Positions 39,405-49,208 of a DNA stretch of 64,000 nt are shown here, one piece after another. Location: contig CAJJDN010000060.1 of the NCBI GenBank assembly GCA_905182985.1, positions 191,481 through 255,480 of the forward strand, read 5' to 3'. Numbering within the stretch: the first letter of the stretch is position 1; each line of letters opens with the position of its first letter. Origin of the DNA: Paramecium sonneborni. Taxonomy: Eukaryota > Ciliophora > Oligohymenophorea > Peniculida > Parameciidae. Position numbers and translations under genes: made by a program. The notes beneath the pieces are model-generated. The model was given only the letters and a program-made list of their open reading frames with translations, was not told where the DNA came from and did not search any database.

Positions 39405-41389
39405 TCATTTTTTATTTTTTAAATATTTTACAGAAGGATTCATATTTGTTTTTGATTAAGATCTTTTTATCTATTATTATTATTATTAGGGTTAATATTA
39501 TTATTATCTATTTGGAGATGCAACTAATTTTAATGCTAAATTATTCTAATTATACTCTGCCACAGTTGTTGTTTTTTTTATATCACAATACATTTTTTCT
39601 AATTTCAATTACATATCCTCAATGTTTTATTTTTGTTATTGTTATAAATTTTTAATCATATTATTAATAGCGATACTAAAACTTGGTTTATTTGAGTCCA
39701 TGTTTGAAATCTATTCAGCAATTTTTTATAATTGCTTATTTTGTTCTTATTAAGTTTCAATGAATTAACTTTAAATTTATAATTGATTATTATTTAAGCC
39801 TTAAGTATTCACTAAAACTTTATAGTTTTTCTTTAATTCAATAGTTAAATCATTAATTTTACTTAACTATTTTTTTAAATTATCTAAATTCTATTCTTTG
39901 TTTAAACCCTACAATTCAATAAAAATTTAATTAATTTTATTTTCTAAATTTGATTAAGCATTATTTTCTTGTATTTTGAGATTAGGTAGACAATTTTCTT
40001 TATTTTCATTATTCATACTTCTATATGTTAATCTTAAACTTTCAGTGCATGGAATTTCAGAATCAGTAATGTATCTACATTGAAACTATGAAACTGAACT
40101 TGTTTAACTCATTCTTTATTTAGTTTCCAATAGTTCCTATTTTAATTATGTAATTTCTAATTCTAAATCTCTATATGTCTTTTTCTAAGTAGCAATTCTT
40201 ATTTCCTTTTTAATAAATCTAGCTCTCTAAGCAAATTTCAATGAAGAGACTGTTTCATCCTAATTTTTATTTTCAGGTGAAATTGCAACAATCTAAAAAT
40301 CTGAAATATTACATTACAATTGATGTTCTACAATCGGCTTGTAGACTATCCATTAGTAATTTAGTAAGTTTAGAATCTCTATATGGAATATGATCTTATC
40401 CCTATGATAAACATTGAATAACATGTCCTAAACATGATAATGAATAATTAATTTTCTTAGCTTCTTAAAGAGTTTCACCTATTGCTCCAGTTTTATTAAC
40501 TTTTTCACTTCCTGCCAAATCAACTAAATGTAGCTTCGCTTTTCCCATTTATATAGTTAATATTAAATGACTTCTACTACTCAAAGCATTTAATTTAGTC
40601 TCAGCTACATGTCTATTATCTTCAGCTATTTAAAGTAATTCTTAACAGTTTTACAATTTATCTACTTTCTATATTAAATTATTTAAAATTTATACAATCT
40701 TTTTTAAACCATCAACATAAAATCCTAATTATAAATCTTCCTTTAATTTTAAATCTTAAACTCCAGATATTAAATCATAAACATGATCTTTATATATTTC
40801 TAGTATTGAAACATATAATGTTTCTTAATTTCTTAAAAATAAATGTGTGAATGTTCTTAAAACTATTCCAGGATTGCTTTATTCTCCAAACATTGTGAAT
40901 GTTTTTCCACTTCCTGTTTATCCATATGCCATTAAGCATCCATTTATATTATTAAGAAAATCATCAACTGTCTATTTTGCCATAATTTCATAGATTTCAT
41001 CCTATAATAATAGTTATAAGTATATATACCTATTTAGCTGATTATTCAAATACTCTATCAAAATTATAAGAATTAGTTTCAATAAGAATTGATTACTTGT
41101 CATAATTAAGTTAGCATTCCCCTGGTTTAATTCTTGCATATATTTTTAACATTCTATATTCTGGGTATTTGAGTTAGCTTAAGCTTTTTCTTTTTGTTTC
41201 TTTAATTGAATCTTATGTTTTATTAGAGAATGAACGCTATGCTTTAACATTCTTGGGAGTAATGTTTTTTTCAAATAATAAAGGTGGTGGATGATTAGTT
41301 TTAAAGAATTATTGAAAGGATGTGAATTACTTTTAATTTGGTTCTTAAGCCTTGAGAATCAAATCAATAGTTTTGCTATTGTAACTCAT
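39405..41389 (-). CDS. Kinesin motor protein
   Basis: N-terminal motor: LKIYARIKPGE, P-loop AYGQTGSGKTFTMFG, switch I NALSSRSHLI, switch II DLAGSEK, and IPYRDSKLTKLLMDSL; the motor ends near 40300. A 25-nt intron splits TSI/IVAISPE. The rest is a coiled coil with Gln/Asn-rich stretches ending MNPSVKYLKNKK at TGA 39405-39407. ATG 41389 is the first Met; an internal Met just before LKIYARIKPGE is an alternative start. It moves along microtubules, presumably toward plus ends as expected for an N-terminal motor. I cannot place it in a subfamily. Confidence 0.85.
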
Positions 41390-41449
41390 TTGAATATTTA
41401 ATTAGATTACTGTTAAAATTATTATATATACAAATTAAGTAGGAGAAAA

Positions 41450-42494
41450 TCAACAGGTAATTTTTCTCGGCTGTTTTGGATCAAAATCATCATTTTAATC
41501 CAAGATATTTGTTTAGCTTTTAATACTTGAATTTTCTAAGGTTGTTTATGATGGACCTTTAGATCTACATCCTATTTCATTTCCATCTAATTGACTCTTG
41601 GCAATAAAGAATACCATAAGATTACTTTAAACCAATTCATGATATCTAAATTTGTATTTTACTAAGAGTACTTAAATATTGAATTTAGATAAACTTCTAA
41701 TTAAGTTTTTCTATCCTTTAAATCATTGTTATCCATAGAATTTATAACCTTTTTTTAAGGAAATTCGGGTAAATCAAAATTTATCTTTATTTTTTTTAAT
41801 TATCTATGATTTTCCTTTAGATCTTGGTATCTTTGATTGAATTTCCAACTCTTATTTGCATAATGATCAGTGATTTCAATAGTATAAATTGTTGAATTAT
41901 CAAAAAAAGCATGTTCTCCAAACTTAAAAGAATATTACTATCTAAATGAATGTAAAATTTAAATATACTTTATTTATTATTAAGGTTTTTGTAAAGGTAA
42001 TGAAAAAACTTAGTTTTCATGTTTAGCCAAGTATGATTTCTTTAATGCTTCAATTTCTGACCATTAATTATTTGAATTTTAGTTTATTTAATTCTGATCA
42101 GGTGGTTTTCTATTTTTTGTTACAGGAATAAACTCTTCAATAGAGCCCAAACTTTATAATTCAGGATGTTAGAAGACATCATTAAAATATTACTATAATT
42201 CACATCTCTGACATAGAATAAAGATAATACTCGCTTTATAACACTCTCTTCAGATAGATTTGTACTAAAAAGTAATTTTTTTTTTGGAAATTGTAACTAA
42301 GGGATTTTAATTTTGAAAATGTTGATCCATTCCAAAATTTTACAGTGAATAGATTCTAATTCAGAGTATCGCTTTTTAACTTCTTTAGAATCATTTGTAT
42401 CTAAATTAGTTACTTTGATAACATAATAGACCTTTTTCTCTTAATATTCATGAGTCGGTATTTCCACTAAATATCTTGAATGTGTTTTCTTCAT
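41450..42494 (-). CDS. Double PX-domain protein
   Basis: Two phox-homology domains. The first begins at ATG 42494: RYLVEIPTHEYQ, YYVIKVTN, VKKRYSELESIH, LQFPKKKLLFST, ending at a 20-nt intron (near 42205-42224) after SLFY. After a Gln/Asn-rich linker the second PX reads TIYTIEITDHY, WKFNQRYQDLKENHR, LPEFPQKKVINSMD, DRKTQLEVYL. A 29-nt intron near the end leads to DDFDPKQPRKITC and TGA 41450-41452. PX domains bind phosphoinositides on endosomes; sorting-nexin-like trafficking is likely. Without the last intron the frame would overlap the kinesin start by an ATGA, which I reject. Confidence 0.75.
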
Positions 42495-42582
42495 TTAATA
42501 AATTTAATTTATGCATTTTTCTGCATGTAATCACTAGAACTTAGATTATGTATTTATTAATTAAATGACGAAATAAAATTAA

Positions 42583-43110
42583 TCATTATAATCTGATTTC
42601 AGATTCTTTTTCAGATATATTCAATAATTCTTATTAAGTAGTTTCTTTAATATCTACTTTAATTAATTTATCATGTCCTTCAAATAACAAATAACCATAA
42701 AAATATTTATTATCAAGTAAATATGGAACCCAATATTGATCATCAATCCACATAGTTTTATATGGAATATTATTTACATCAAACCACTAAGGTTTCATTT
42801 CTTCTGTCTCTTAAACTTCTCCTTCAAATTGAGTAGCTTTAAATATATGAACTTTAAGGGTTTCTTTTTCACAATCAAAATCCATTTTTATATACCCAAT
42901 AAGTTAAGCATCAGTAGGAGTAATACAACCTTCTTCTTAAGTTTCTCTGATTGCTGCTTAATATATGCTTTCTCCATTCCTTTCAACTTTACCTCCAAAT
43001 CCATTATATTTACCCATTCCAAACCCTCTCTTTTTCATAGCTAATAAAATTTAGTTCTTTTGATGGATTAGAAGCAAAGTTAAGATTTTAGAGGGTTTAA
43101 CTTTAATCAT
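42583..43110 (-). CDS. NUDT1: MTH1/NUDT1-like Nudix hydrolase
   Basis: Intronless frame of 175 codons, MIKVKPSKILTLLLIHQKNQ, with the MTH1 block KKRGFGMGKYNGFGGK and a Nudix box GKVERNGESIYQAAIRETQEEGC. The box keeps E...RETQEE but has one extra residue between the first Gly and the first Glu (Gx6E rather than Gx5E). The C-terminal part QWFDVNNIPYKTMWIDDQYWVPYL matches MTH1, including WxDDxxW. Such enzymes hydrolyse 8-oxo-dGTP and related oxidised nucleotides, keeping them out of DNA. It follows the BolA gene by 38 bp in the same direction. Confidence 0.85.
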
Positions 43111-43148
43111 AATTAAAAATTGTATTTAAAATAAATAAATAATATCAT

Positions 43149-43436
43149 TCACTTAGGGATGTTTGTTTTTATTGAATATCCATGAGCACTTGCCAATTCA
43201 TTTTTTAATGCTTCAACAACCATTTGATGTTATTTCACTTTTGATTTACCTTAAAATTCAGGTGATTCAATTTCCAATCTATACATTGATCCACCTAGAT
43301 AATTTTAATAAAAATTAATACATCCTCCAGATGTGTCAATAACTTCTACTTTAGTAGCTTTTAGAACTTAAGTGAGTTTATCAGCCATTACTTTCTCAAT
43401 ATCTTGAGAAAATCTAAAGACTAATTTTCTAAGCAT
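43149..43436 (-). CDS. BolA-family protein, probably mitochondrial
   Basis: Intronless, 95 codons from ATG 43436 (MLRKLVFRFSQDIEKVMAD) to TGA 43149-43151. It has the BolA pattern: IEKVMADKLTQVL, VEVIDTSGGC, FEVxI-like YRLEIESPEFQGKSKVKQHQMV, and ELASAHGYSIKTNIP. The conserved His after the FxGK block is present, and a Cys sits in the loop used with glutaredoxin partners. BolA proteins assist iron-sulfur cluster transfer with monothiol glutaredoxins. The short basic N-terminus suggests mitochondrial import. Confidence 0.85.
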
Positions 43437-43461
43437 ATAAATTATATATATTAAATAATAA

Positions 43462-44080
43462 TCATTTTTTATTATTTAATTCTTTATATTCCTTTTATTA
43501 ATAATAGTCATCAATAATTTCTTGATTCTAAATTTTCTATCTTCTTTGTTTATAAAATTATTTAATTTTGAATTCATCATTCATCTCCATACTTTTCTCA
43601 TCATTATTATTAAATAAACAAAAATAATACACATATGTTTTTTGGATAAGGATCTAAATGAATTGAGAATTGATATTTTACATTCTAACCATTTATGGTT
43701 CAATAATCTCAGCTACAAAAGTAAAAGTGCATACTGAATAAGTTTTTTTAAAAATTCTAATAATTCAATAATATAAATACTTATTTATACATTAGCAATT
43801 ACAAAAAAATAGATATTAAATTAATTTATTCTTCGTTCATTCAATATATTTTTAAATATTGATAATAATCATCTCAGCCTAAGCACTTACAATCACTACT
43901 GATTAAGAGTAGTTTTTAAAATATTCATCAATATAATTTTTATATTTAACTATATCACTAAAACTTTATTTTTTACTCTGATCTACTGATCTAAAGTAAG
44001 AATCTCAAAGTGGTTCTAATAATGCACTGCTTTATCAGAATTGATTTCTATAATAAAAATTATTTAAAATGACATCAGTA
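43462..44080 (-). CDS. Unknown protein, exon structure unresolved
   Basis: The C-terminal part is convincing: ...YVYYFCLFNNNDEKSMEM then a charged tail FKIKQFYKQRRQKIQNQ...KEYKELNNKK ending at TGA 43462-43464, 25 bp after the BolA start on the same strand. Upstream, another frame reads DSYFRSVDQSKKQSFSDIVKYKN, also protein-like, but the joins between 43700 and 44000 were not solved. No family recognised; the 5' limit is approximate. Confidence 0.4.
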
Positions 44081-44586
44081 TTCTAAACTTAATTAATATA
44101 GAGCAAAATTGATACGGCTACTTTGATTTAACAAAATAATTAATTGAATAAGCGATAAAACAATTTTACAATAAAAAAGACTGAGACACATATTATTAAA
44201 CTAGATTTGATAATAAAGTAATTGACTATCCACATATAGCTTGTGTAATTTATAGATATTAATATCAATAACAGAATTTAATAATAAAATAGATTCTTAA
44301 GTGGTTATTAGAAAAATACATATAAACATATAGTTGAAGTAAATATGTTTTATTTTTGTCAAATTTATTAAATAAATAAAAATGTTAAATTGGAGATGAT
44401 ATGAATTTAAAAACCAATTTGATTTAAGGTAATATCTTATTCAAGTTCAAACAAAACTTAGATTAATCTTTGAAGGTAAAACAACATTTAATTGTTATAT
44501 AAATTAGTGAGTTGTTTATAATATTATTAATCCTTTTTACATAGAAACTAAATAATTAAAAGGAGGATTATTTTTTTTCCAATTCA
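44081..44586. other. Region without a supported gene
   Basis: About 500 AT-rich bases between divergent genes. It may hide a first exon of the minus-strand gene and contains the promoter of the B-box gene. Confidence 0.4.
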
Positions 44587-45636
44587 ATGAAGTGTCAATA
44601 TCATGAAGGATAAGTCAAGACTCATATCTGTCTTAAAGGCCTATGTAAACATGCTGTTCTATGTCCTATTTGTATAGTCAAAGATCATCAAAATCATATG
44701 ACAATTGAACTCTTATAATTTAAAAGATCTGTTGCCAACATGATTTTACAGCATGATAATCCTAAACCATTAGATAATCTCACTGAAATAACTAATTAAA
44801 TTGCTCAATTTGATTAATCTCTTTAAGAAAACCTTAAATTATTATATTAAAAAAGAAAAGAAACTATCGAATTTGATCAATTTTAGAAAGTTGAAGGGAT
44901 TCTCAAAGTAGAACATCCTACCAATTCATAATAAATGGCTTTAAAAAAAGTTGGATAACATATGCTTTTTTATAAAGATTAATCTAATTAATGGACATTT
45001 TAAATAATTGCTGATAATCATCAATATAAGATTTGGGATAAACTAATCTAAGATTTAAGGAATCAAGTTAAAGAACAAACATATTAATTATCAAATATAT
45101 TAGATTCTTTATAAAAATTCTCTACACTTATTGATAATGAACTCAAATCTAAAAGAATCATTATTCCCAACAATAACTTAGAAATTTCTAATGATAATTT
45201 AAGTATATATAAAAAGATTAAAGCTGAAGGACGAGAACAAGATGTTCAATAAATTTAAGAAGATATTCCTAAAGCTGAATAATAATAATCTATCAGATTA
45301 CTTAGAATGCTTGAAAATAATTCTGAGAGTGAAGATTCAGAACCAAAAATTATTCATCAAATCTAATAATAAAAAATTAATCCATAATCTTAATCTGTAT
45401 AATAGTTATAATAACAATCCTTCTTGTTTGTTTAACCAGACAGAAAATATGTTTCAGTCACTGAATAATTTAAGGATTCAAAATAAGGGTAAGTTAGAGA
45501 AAAAAGAAAATATGTTAAAAAAGCTGATAAATTAGCAATAATGGGTTAAAAGAGGGTTTATAGAAGAAAAACATATGATAGATTTAAATTTAATACAAAT
45601 TAATGTATTGCAGTCTTTAGAGAAATGTTAGATTGA
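44587..45636 (+). CDS. B-box zinc-finger coiled-coil protein
   Basis: Intronless frame of 349 codons. The first 40 residues form a B-box-type finger: CQYHEGQ...HICLKGLCKHAVLCPIC..DHQNHM, with a CxxH, CxxxxCxH, CxxC and HxxxH arrangement. The middle is a Gln/Lys coiled coil with a QMALKKVGQHMLFYKD block; the end is acidic, then basic (VREKRKYVKKADKLAIMG). No RING is seen upstream, so it is not a full TRIM protein. Possible protein-protein adaptor, common in ciliates. The second plus-strand frame at 45242-45535 is a shadow. Ends at TGA 45634-45636. Confidence 0.7.
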
Positions 45637-46132
45637 AAATAAAACATGTTATTAATAATATTTATTTAGAATTAACTCCAATTAATTATTTTGTATATTT
45701 ACAATTGTATTTATATCAAAATCATTTTATAAAGAATTTATCAACCAAATTTACTATTTTTGCTAAATACAATTAAAATATTTTCTTATTAGCAATCAAT
45801 TTAATGAGGACTTAATTGATCAATAATAAAAGTATTTCATTTGAAAACAAAAAAAACAAAAAATTTTTGTAATTAACAACATACATATAAAATTTTTGAT
45901 TTAATTTAAATGATAATTTTTTTTATATTTTATAGATAAGATGTTGAAATATTTTAGAAACAAAATATTATAGATAAAATAATTTGGAATTAATCATGTA
46001 TTAATTTGAATAAATAATAAAATGTATTAAATCTAGATAGCAATTATAAATAGATTAAGAAAGCAAAACAGAATTTATATTATTTTCCAATATTTTAAAT
46101 CATATGCAAGATTTATTAATTTAAATATTATA
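45637..46132. other. Intergenic, AT-rich
   Basis: Close to 500 bases of A/T runs between the B-box gene and the selenoprotein gene. Nothing recognised. Confidence 0.5.
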
Positions 46133-46480
46133 ATGGGTTCTAAACCAACAATTCCTGAATCAGTTAAATCAATGAGTACAAAGAAAGACACAGAGTTTTC
46201 TGTTCATATAGTATATTGCAGTGGATGAGGATATGGTTAATTTTACAATTTCTTTGTTGAATGTTTGGAATTAATCTATCCTAATGCTAAGGTTACAGGG
46301 GAATAGACACCAAATGTTATATAAAATATAATTTATTAGGTTTCTGGTTATTTTGAGATAGAAGTAGATAAGAGTGGCAAAAAATAAGTTATTCATTCTA
46401 AAAAGAATGGTGATGGAATTTTTAATGAAAAATCATGTTAACCAATATTGGAAAAATTAAAAAATTATGTAGAGGCTTGA
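46133..46480 (+). CDS. SELENOW: Selenoprotein W with in-frame TGA (Sec) at residue 32
   Basis: Thioredoxin-fold redox protein of the SelW/SelT/SelH/Rdx family. ATG 46133 starts MGSKPTIPESVKSMSTKKD, then VHIVYCSG, an in-frame TGA (46226-46228), then GYGQFYNFFVE. The TGA stands exactly at U of the CxxU redox motif. Homology continues past it without frame change: NAKVTGEQTPN, 24-nt intron (46316-46339), SGYFEIEVD, and VIHSKKNGDGIF, which matches the SelW block IHSKKxGDG. The real stop is TGA 46478-46480. TGA is the sole stop codon in this genome, so it must have two meanings within this one gene. Length (about 107 residues) fits the family. No GT...AG intron removes the TGA and keeps CxxU and frame. 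A candidate SECIS lies 40 bp downstream. Confidence 0.9.
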
Positions 46481-46519
46481 TGTCTTGGAAAAATAAGATA
46501 ATATATAAATAAGTACATT

Positions 46520-46587
46520 AACATTAAATGAAGAGATTAAGTTTAAAAAAAAAAATTTATTTTCTGAAGAACCAAATGATTAATGTT
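46520..46587 (+). promoter_or_regulatory. Candidate SECIS element in the selenoprotein W 3' UTR
   Basis: Forty bases after the stop, AACATTA (46520-46526) and TAATGTT (46581-46587) are perfect reverse complements. Right after the first arm is ATGA (46528-46531), the 5' half of the SECIS quartet; TGAA (46565-46568) and TGAT (46577-46580) are candidates for the 3' half. Between them GAGATTAA can pair with TTATTTTC, leaving an apical loop rich in A, including the AA expected of SECIS loops. The fold was judged by eye only. Confidence 0.5.
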
Positions 46588-46738
46588 CTAATTCATATTT
46601 TATAATTAAGAAATATAATTTAGATTAATATAATTCTTCTTTAATTAAAGTTAATTTAATTTAATATTGTATAAATAATTGATATAAAATGTTTATAGTT
46701 ATAAAAATTATAATATTGAGTAGAAATTTTTTGCAGAA

Positions 46739-47556
46739 TCATTTACGAAATCCATTAATATATTTGATTTCTTAACCATTAAAGATTAATTTTCCTTCTC
46801 CATACTATTTTCCATATTTCCAAGTTCCACTATATTAACCATGTTAAGTAATTAATTAACCAAGACCATGTCTACGATGATTTTAAAATTATCCAACATA
46901 TTTTTATCCATCTGGAAATAAAAGTTCTCCTTTTCCATGATATTTTCCATTTAACCATTCTCCATTATAATATCTACCATCTTTTCCAACGAATTCTCCA
47001 TCCCCATTTAATAAACCATTTTTAAATTGACCTTCAAAAATGTTTCCATAAATATCTATTAATTTTCCATATCCACTTCTAACTCCTCTTTCATATCCTC
47101 CTTCATATATTGTTCCATCTTTGAATTTGCTTTTTCCTCTTCCATGTAATAAATTATTTTAAAATTAACCTTGTAATGTAACATCATTAAAATAATATAT
47201 TCCTTTACGTAATTCTCCATTCTAAAATTCTCCTTCTTTATAACTATTATTTTTATAAAGAATCCTTCCTATTCCATGTGGTTAATTTTAACTATTTATT
47301 TCACCTACATATGCTTATGTTTCTTCTTCTATAATTTTTATATTTTTCTTTTTTAAAATTTTGTATGTTAAAATGTGTTCCAATTTTTTAAATCCAAATT
47401 TTTCCAAAATTCTTCTTTCTTCAAATAAAATTTATTTATTATTTTTCAATATAAACCTTTATCTTCTAGAAAGGAATCCTCGTATAATTGCTTATATCTT
47501 AACTATTTTATTGAAAATATCTAGTGGAGTATGAGATACTTCTTCTCTATATTCAT
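46739..47556 (-). CDS. IQ-motif and MORN-repeat protein
   Basis: A calmodulin-binding IQ motif (VKIQAIIRGFLSRRQ, about 47480-47525) is followed by a helical part and then about seven MORN repeats, e.g. YVGEI....HGIGR, YEGGYERGVRSGYGK, FEGQFKNGLLNGDGE, YNGEWLNGKYHGKGE, YVGQF....RHGLGQ. MORN arrays bind membranes or act as extended scaffolds; with an IQ motif the protein could couple calcium/calmodulin to cortical structures. The end YINGFRK is at TGA 46739-46741. The start is uncertain: the only upstream ATG (47556) is in another frame and would need a first intron. Confidence 0.8.
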
Positions 47557-47617
47557 TGTAACAATATTAACCTTTACATTAATTTCCCATTTAAAATATA
47601 AATATATTATTATTAAA

Positions 47618-49151
47618 ATGATCATATTGATTTTGTTTTACACTTGTTATGCTTACCATCATTATGGAACACTTCAAATTAATCAGACATTAAATTTAAA
47701 TACTAATTTTACTCAATAAGCTCCTAGCATAATCATCAAATTTTAATTACCTTAGAATAGAAACAAAGATTCTAAAGTGGCATGTTTTGTGTCAAACTTA
47801 AATTTAGAATCAAAATCATTCGACATAGATAATTTAAATATTTAATAGGAAAATAAAATTGTTTATGATTTACATAGTATACAATCAAATAGTGATTCTT
47901 AACTCATAGAGTACTATTATTTCAATACAATCTACTTGATTTGTTAATCATAATCAACTAATCTAATTGAATATTAATTAACTTATAAAGAAGAATAATA
48001 TAATAAGGGCTGCATTAATGATTGTTAGGGCTATAATGATACTAAATCCATTAGTTAATCTTATTGTCAAAATAATTTTTGTGAATGCCAAATTAATTAA
48101 ATTGGTTTCTTTTGTTAACTATAATCAAGCTTTATTTTGAGTAGCAATGAATAAGATATTACTTTAAATGCATACTCGTGGATCTTTTTTTATTATTAAT
48201 ATAAAAGCCTAGATTTATAATTATTATCTGATATTCCTAATGATGATAAAACTGTATGTAAATTTGTATTAATCTATATTTAGTATATAGTTTGACCTAA
48301 AGATAAATTCCTTAATTACAAATTCCCAATTTGTCTCATAGCAAAGTCTTAAGCAATAGCACTTCTTTATAGGAGGAACTCTCTTAATTAAATGACAGTT
48401 AGTTCGATAGCAATATTCTTTATATAGGATTATTTAATAATAAGTCTTAATAAGCCAAATTTTAAATTACAATTATATCTAATGAATCTACAGATTATGG
48501 ATAACTTGAAAGGAATAAAATAATAATAATAGCAGTTGGATCAGTTGTGGGAGTTTTATTGTTAATAACTTGTGTTTTAAGTTTTTTGAAAACTAAGAAA
48601 TTATAAGCATAATAATAAGCTCTTCGCATGAGGTAAGAAAGGATTCATTAAATCAATCTAGAAATAATACCTAGATAAAAATAAGATTCTGGTAATATTA
48701 TATATTATTTTGAGGGTTTACTTAAAAATTTATTAAAGATTATTTTGGAGTCATTTCTTATAAAAAACTTGTACAATTATATCCTGGCTTAAAATAATTT
48801 GAAGAATGTGTTATTTGTTTAGAATCAATAAAAAATGGATAAAAAAAATAATAAAGAAGTTGTTCTGTAACACCTTGTTTTCATATCTTTCATTAAAAAT
48901 GTTTAAGTTCTTGGTTAGAAAAATAAAAAAATTGTCCATTTTGTAGAGCTGAATTTTCTACTGCAATTATTCAAAAAAAATATCCATGGCTTGAACTTAA
49001 ATAATAAAGAGTTAATAATATTTCCCAAAGTGATTCAAAATATATTAAAAATATAAAACAAAATTCTAATACAGATCAATCTTAAGATAATTAATTAAAT
49101 GAAAGTTAATAAGAATTAGTAGGAAAAGATAAAATAATTGTAGATTTATGA
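47618..49151 (+). CDS. Membrane RING-H2 protein with EGF-like ectodomain
   Basis: ATG 47618 starts a signal peptide (MIILILFYTCYAYHHYG). The ectodomain is Asn/Gln-rich and has a Cys-rich EGF-like part (CINDCQ...YCQNNFCECQINQIGFFCQ). A single TM (IIIIAVGSVVGVLLLITCVL, about 48515-48575) leads into a cytoplasmic part with a complete RING-H2 finger: CVICLES...CSVTPCFHIFHQKCLSSW...CPFC (about 48800-48945). Introns include a 30-nt one near 48255 and a 23-nt one near 48716. The design is that of PA-TM-RING-like E3 ubiquitin ligases. Between 48290 and 48450 the exon joins are uncertain. An upstream in-frame ATG at 47531 would make a longer hydrophobic start overlapping the MORN gene. Confidence 0.7.
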
Positions 49152-49208
49152 AATACTCTAATCAATTATGATATTCAAACTCAAAAATTTATAAATTAAT
49201 AAATAAAG

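Noticed and set aside
41386..41389. ATGA overlap between the PX gene stop and the kinesin start
   Set aside because: A 29-nt GT...AG intron near the 3' end of the PX gene gives a better C-terminus and a stop at 41450-41452, leaving a 60-bp gap.
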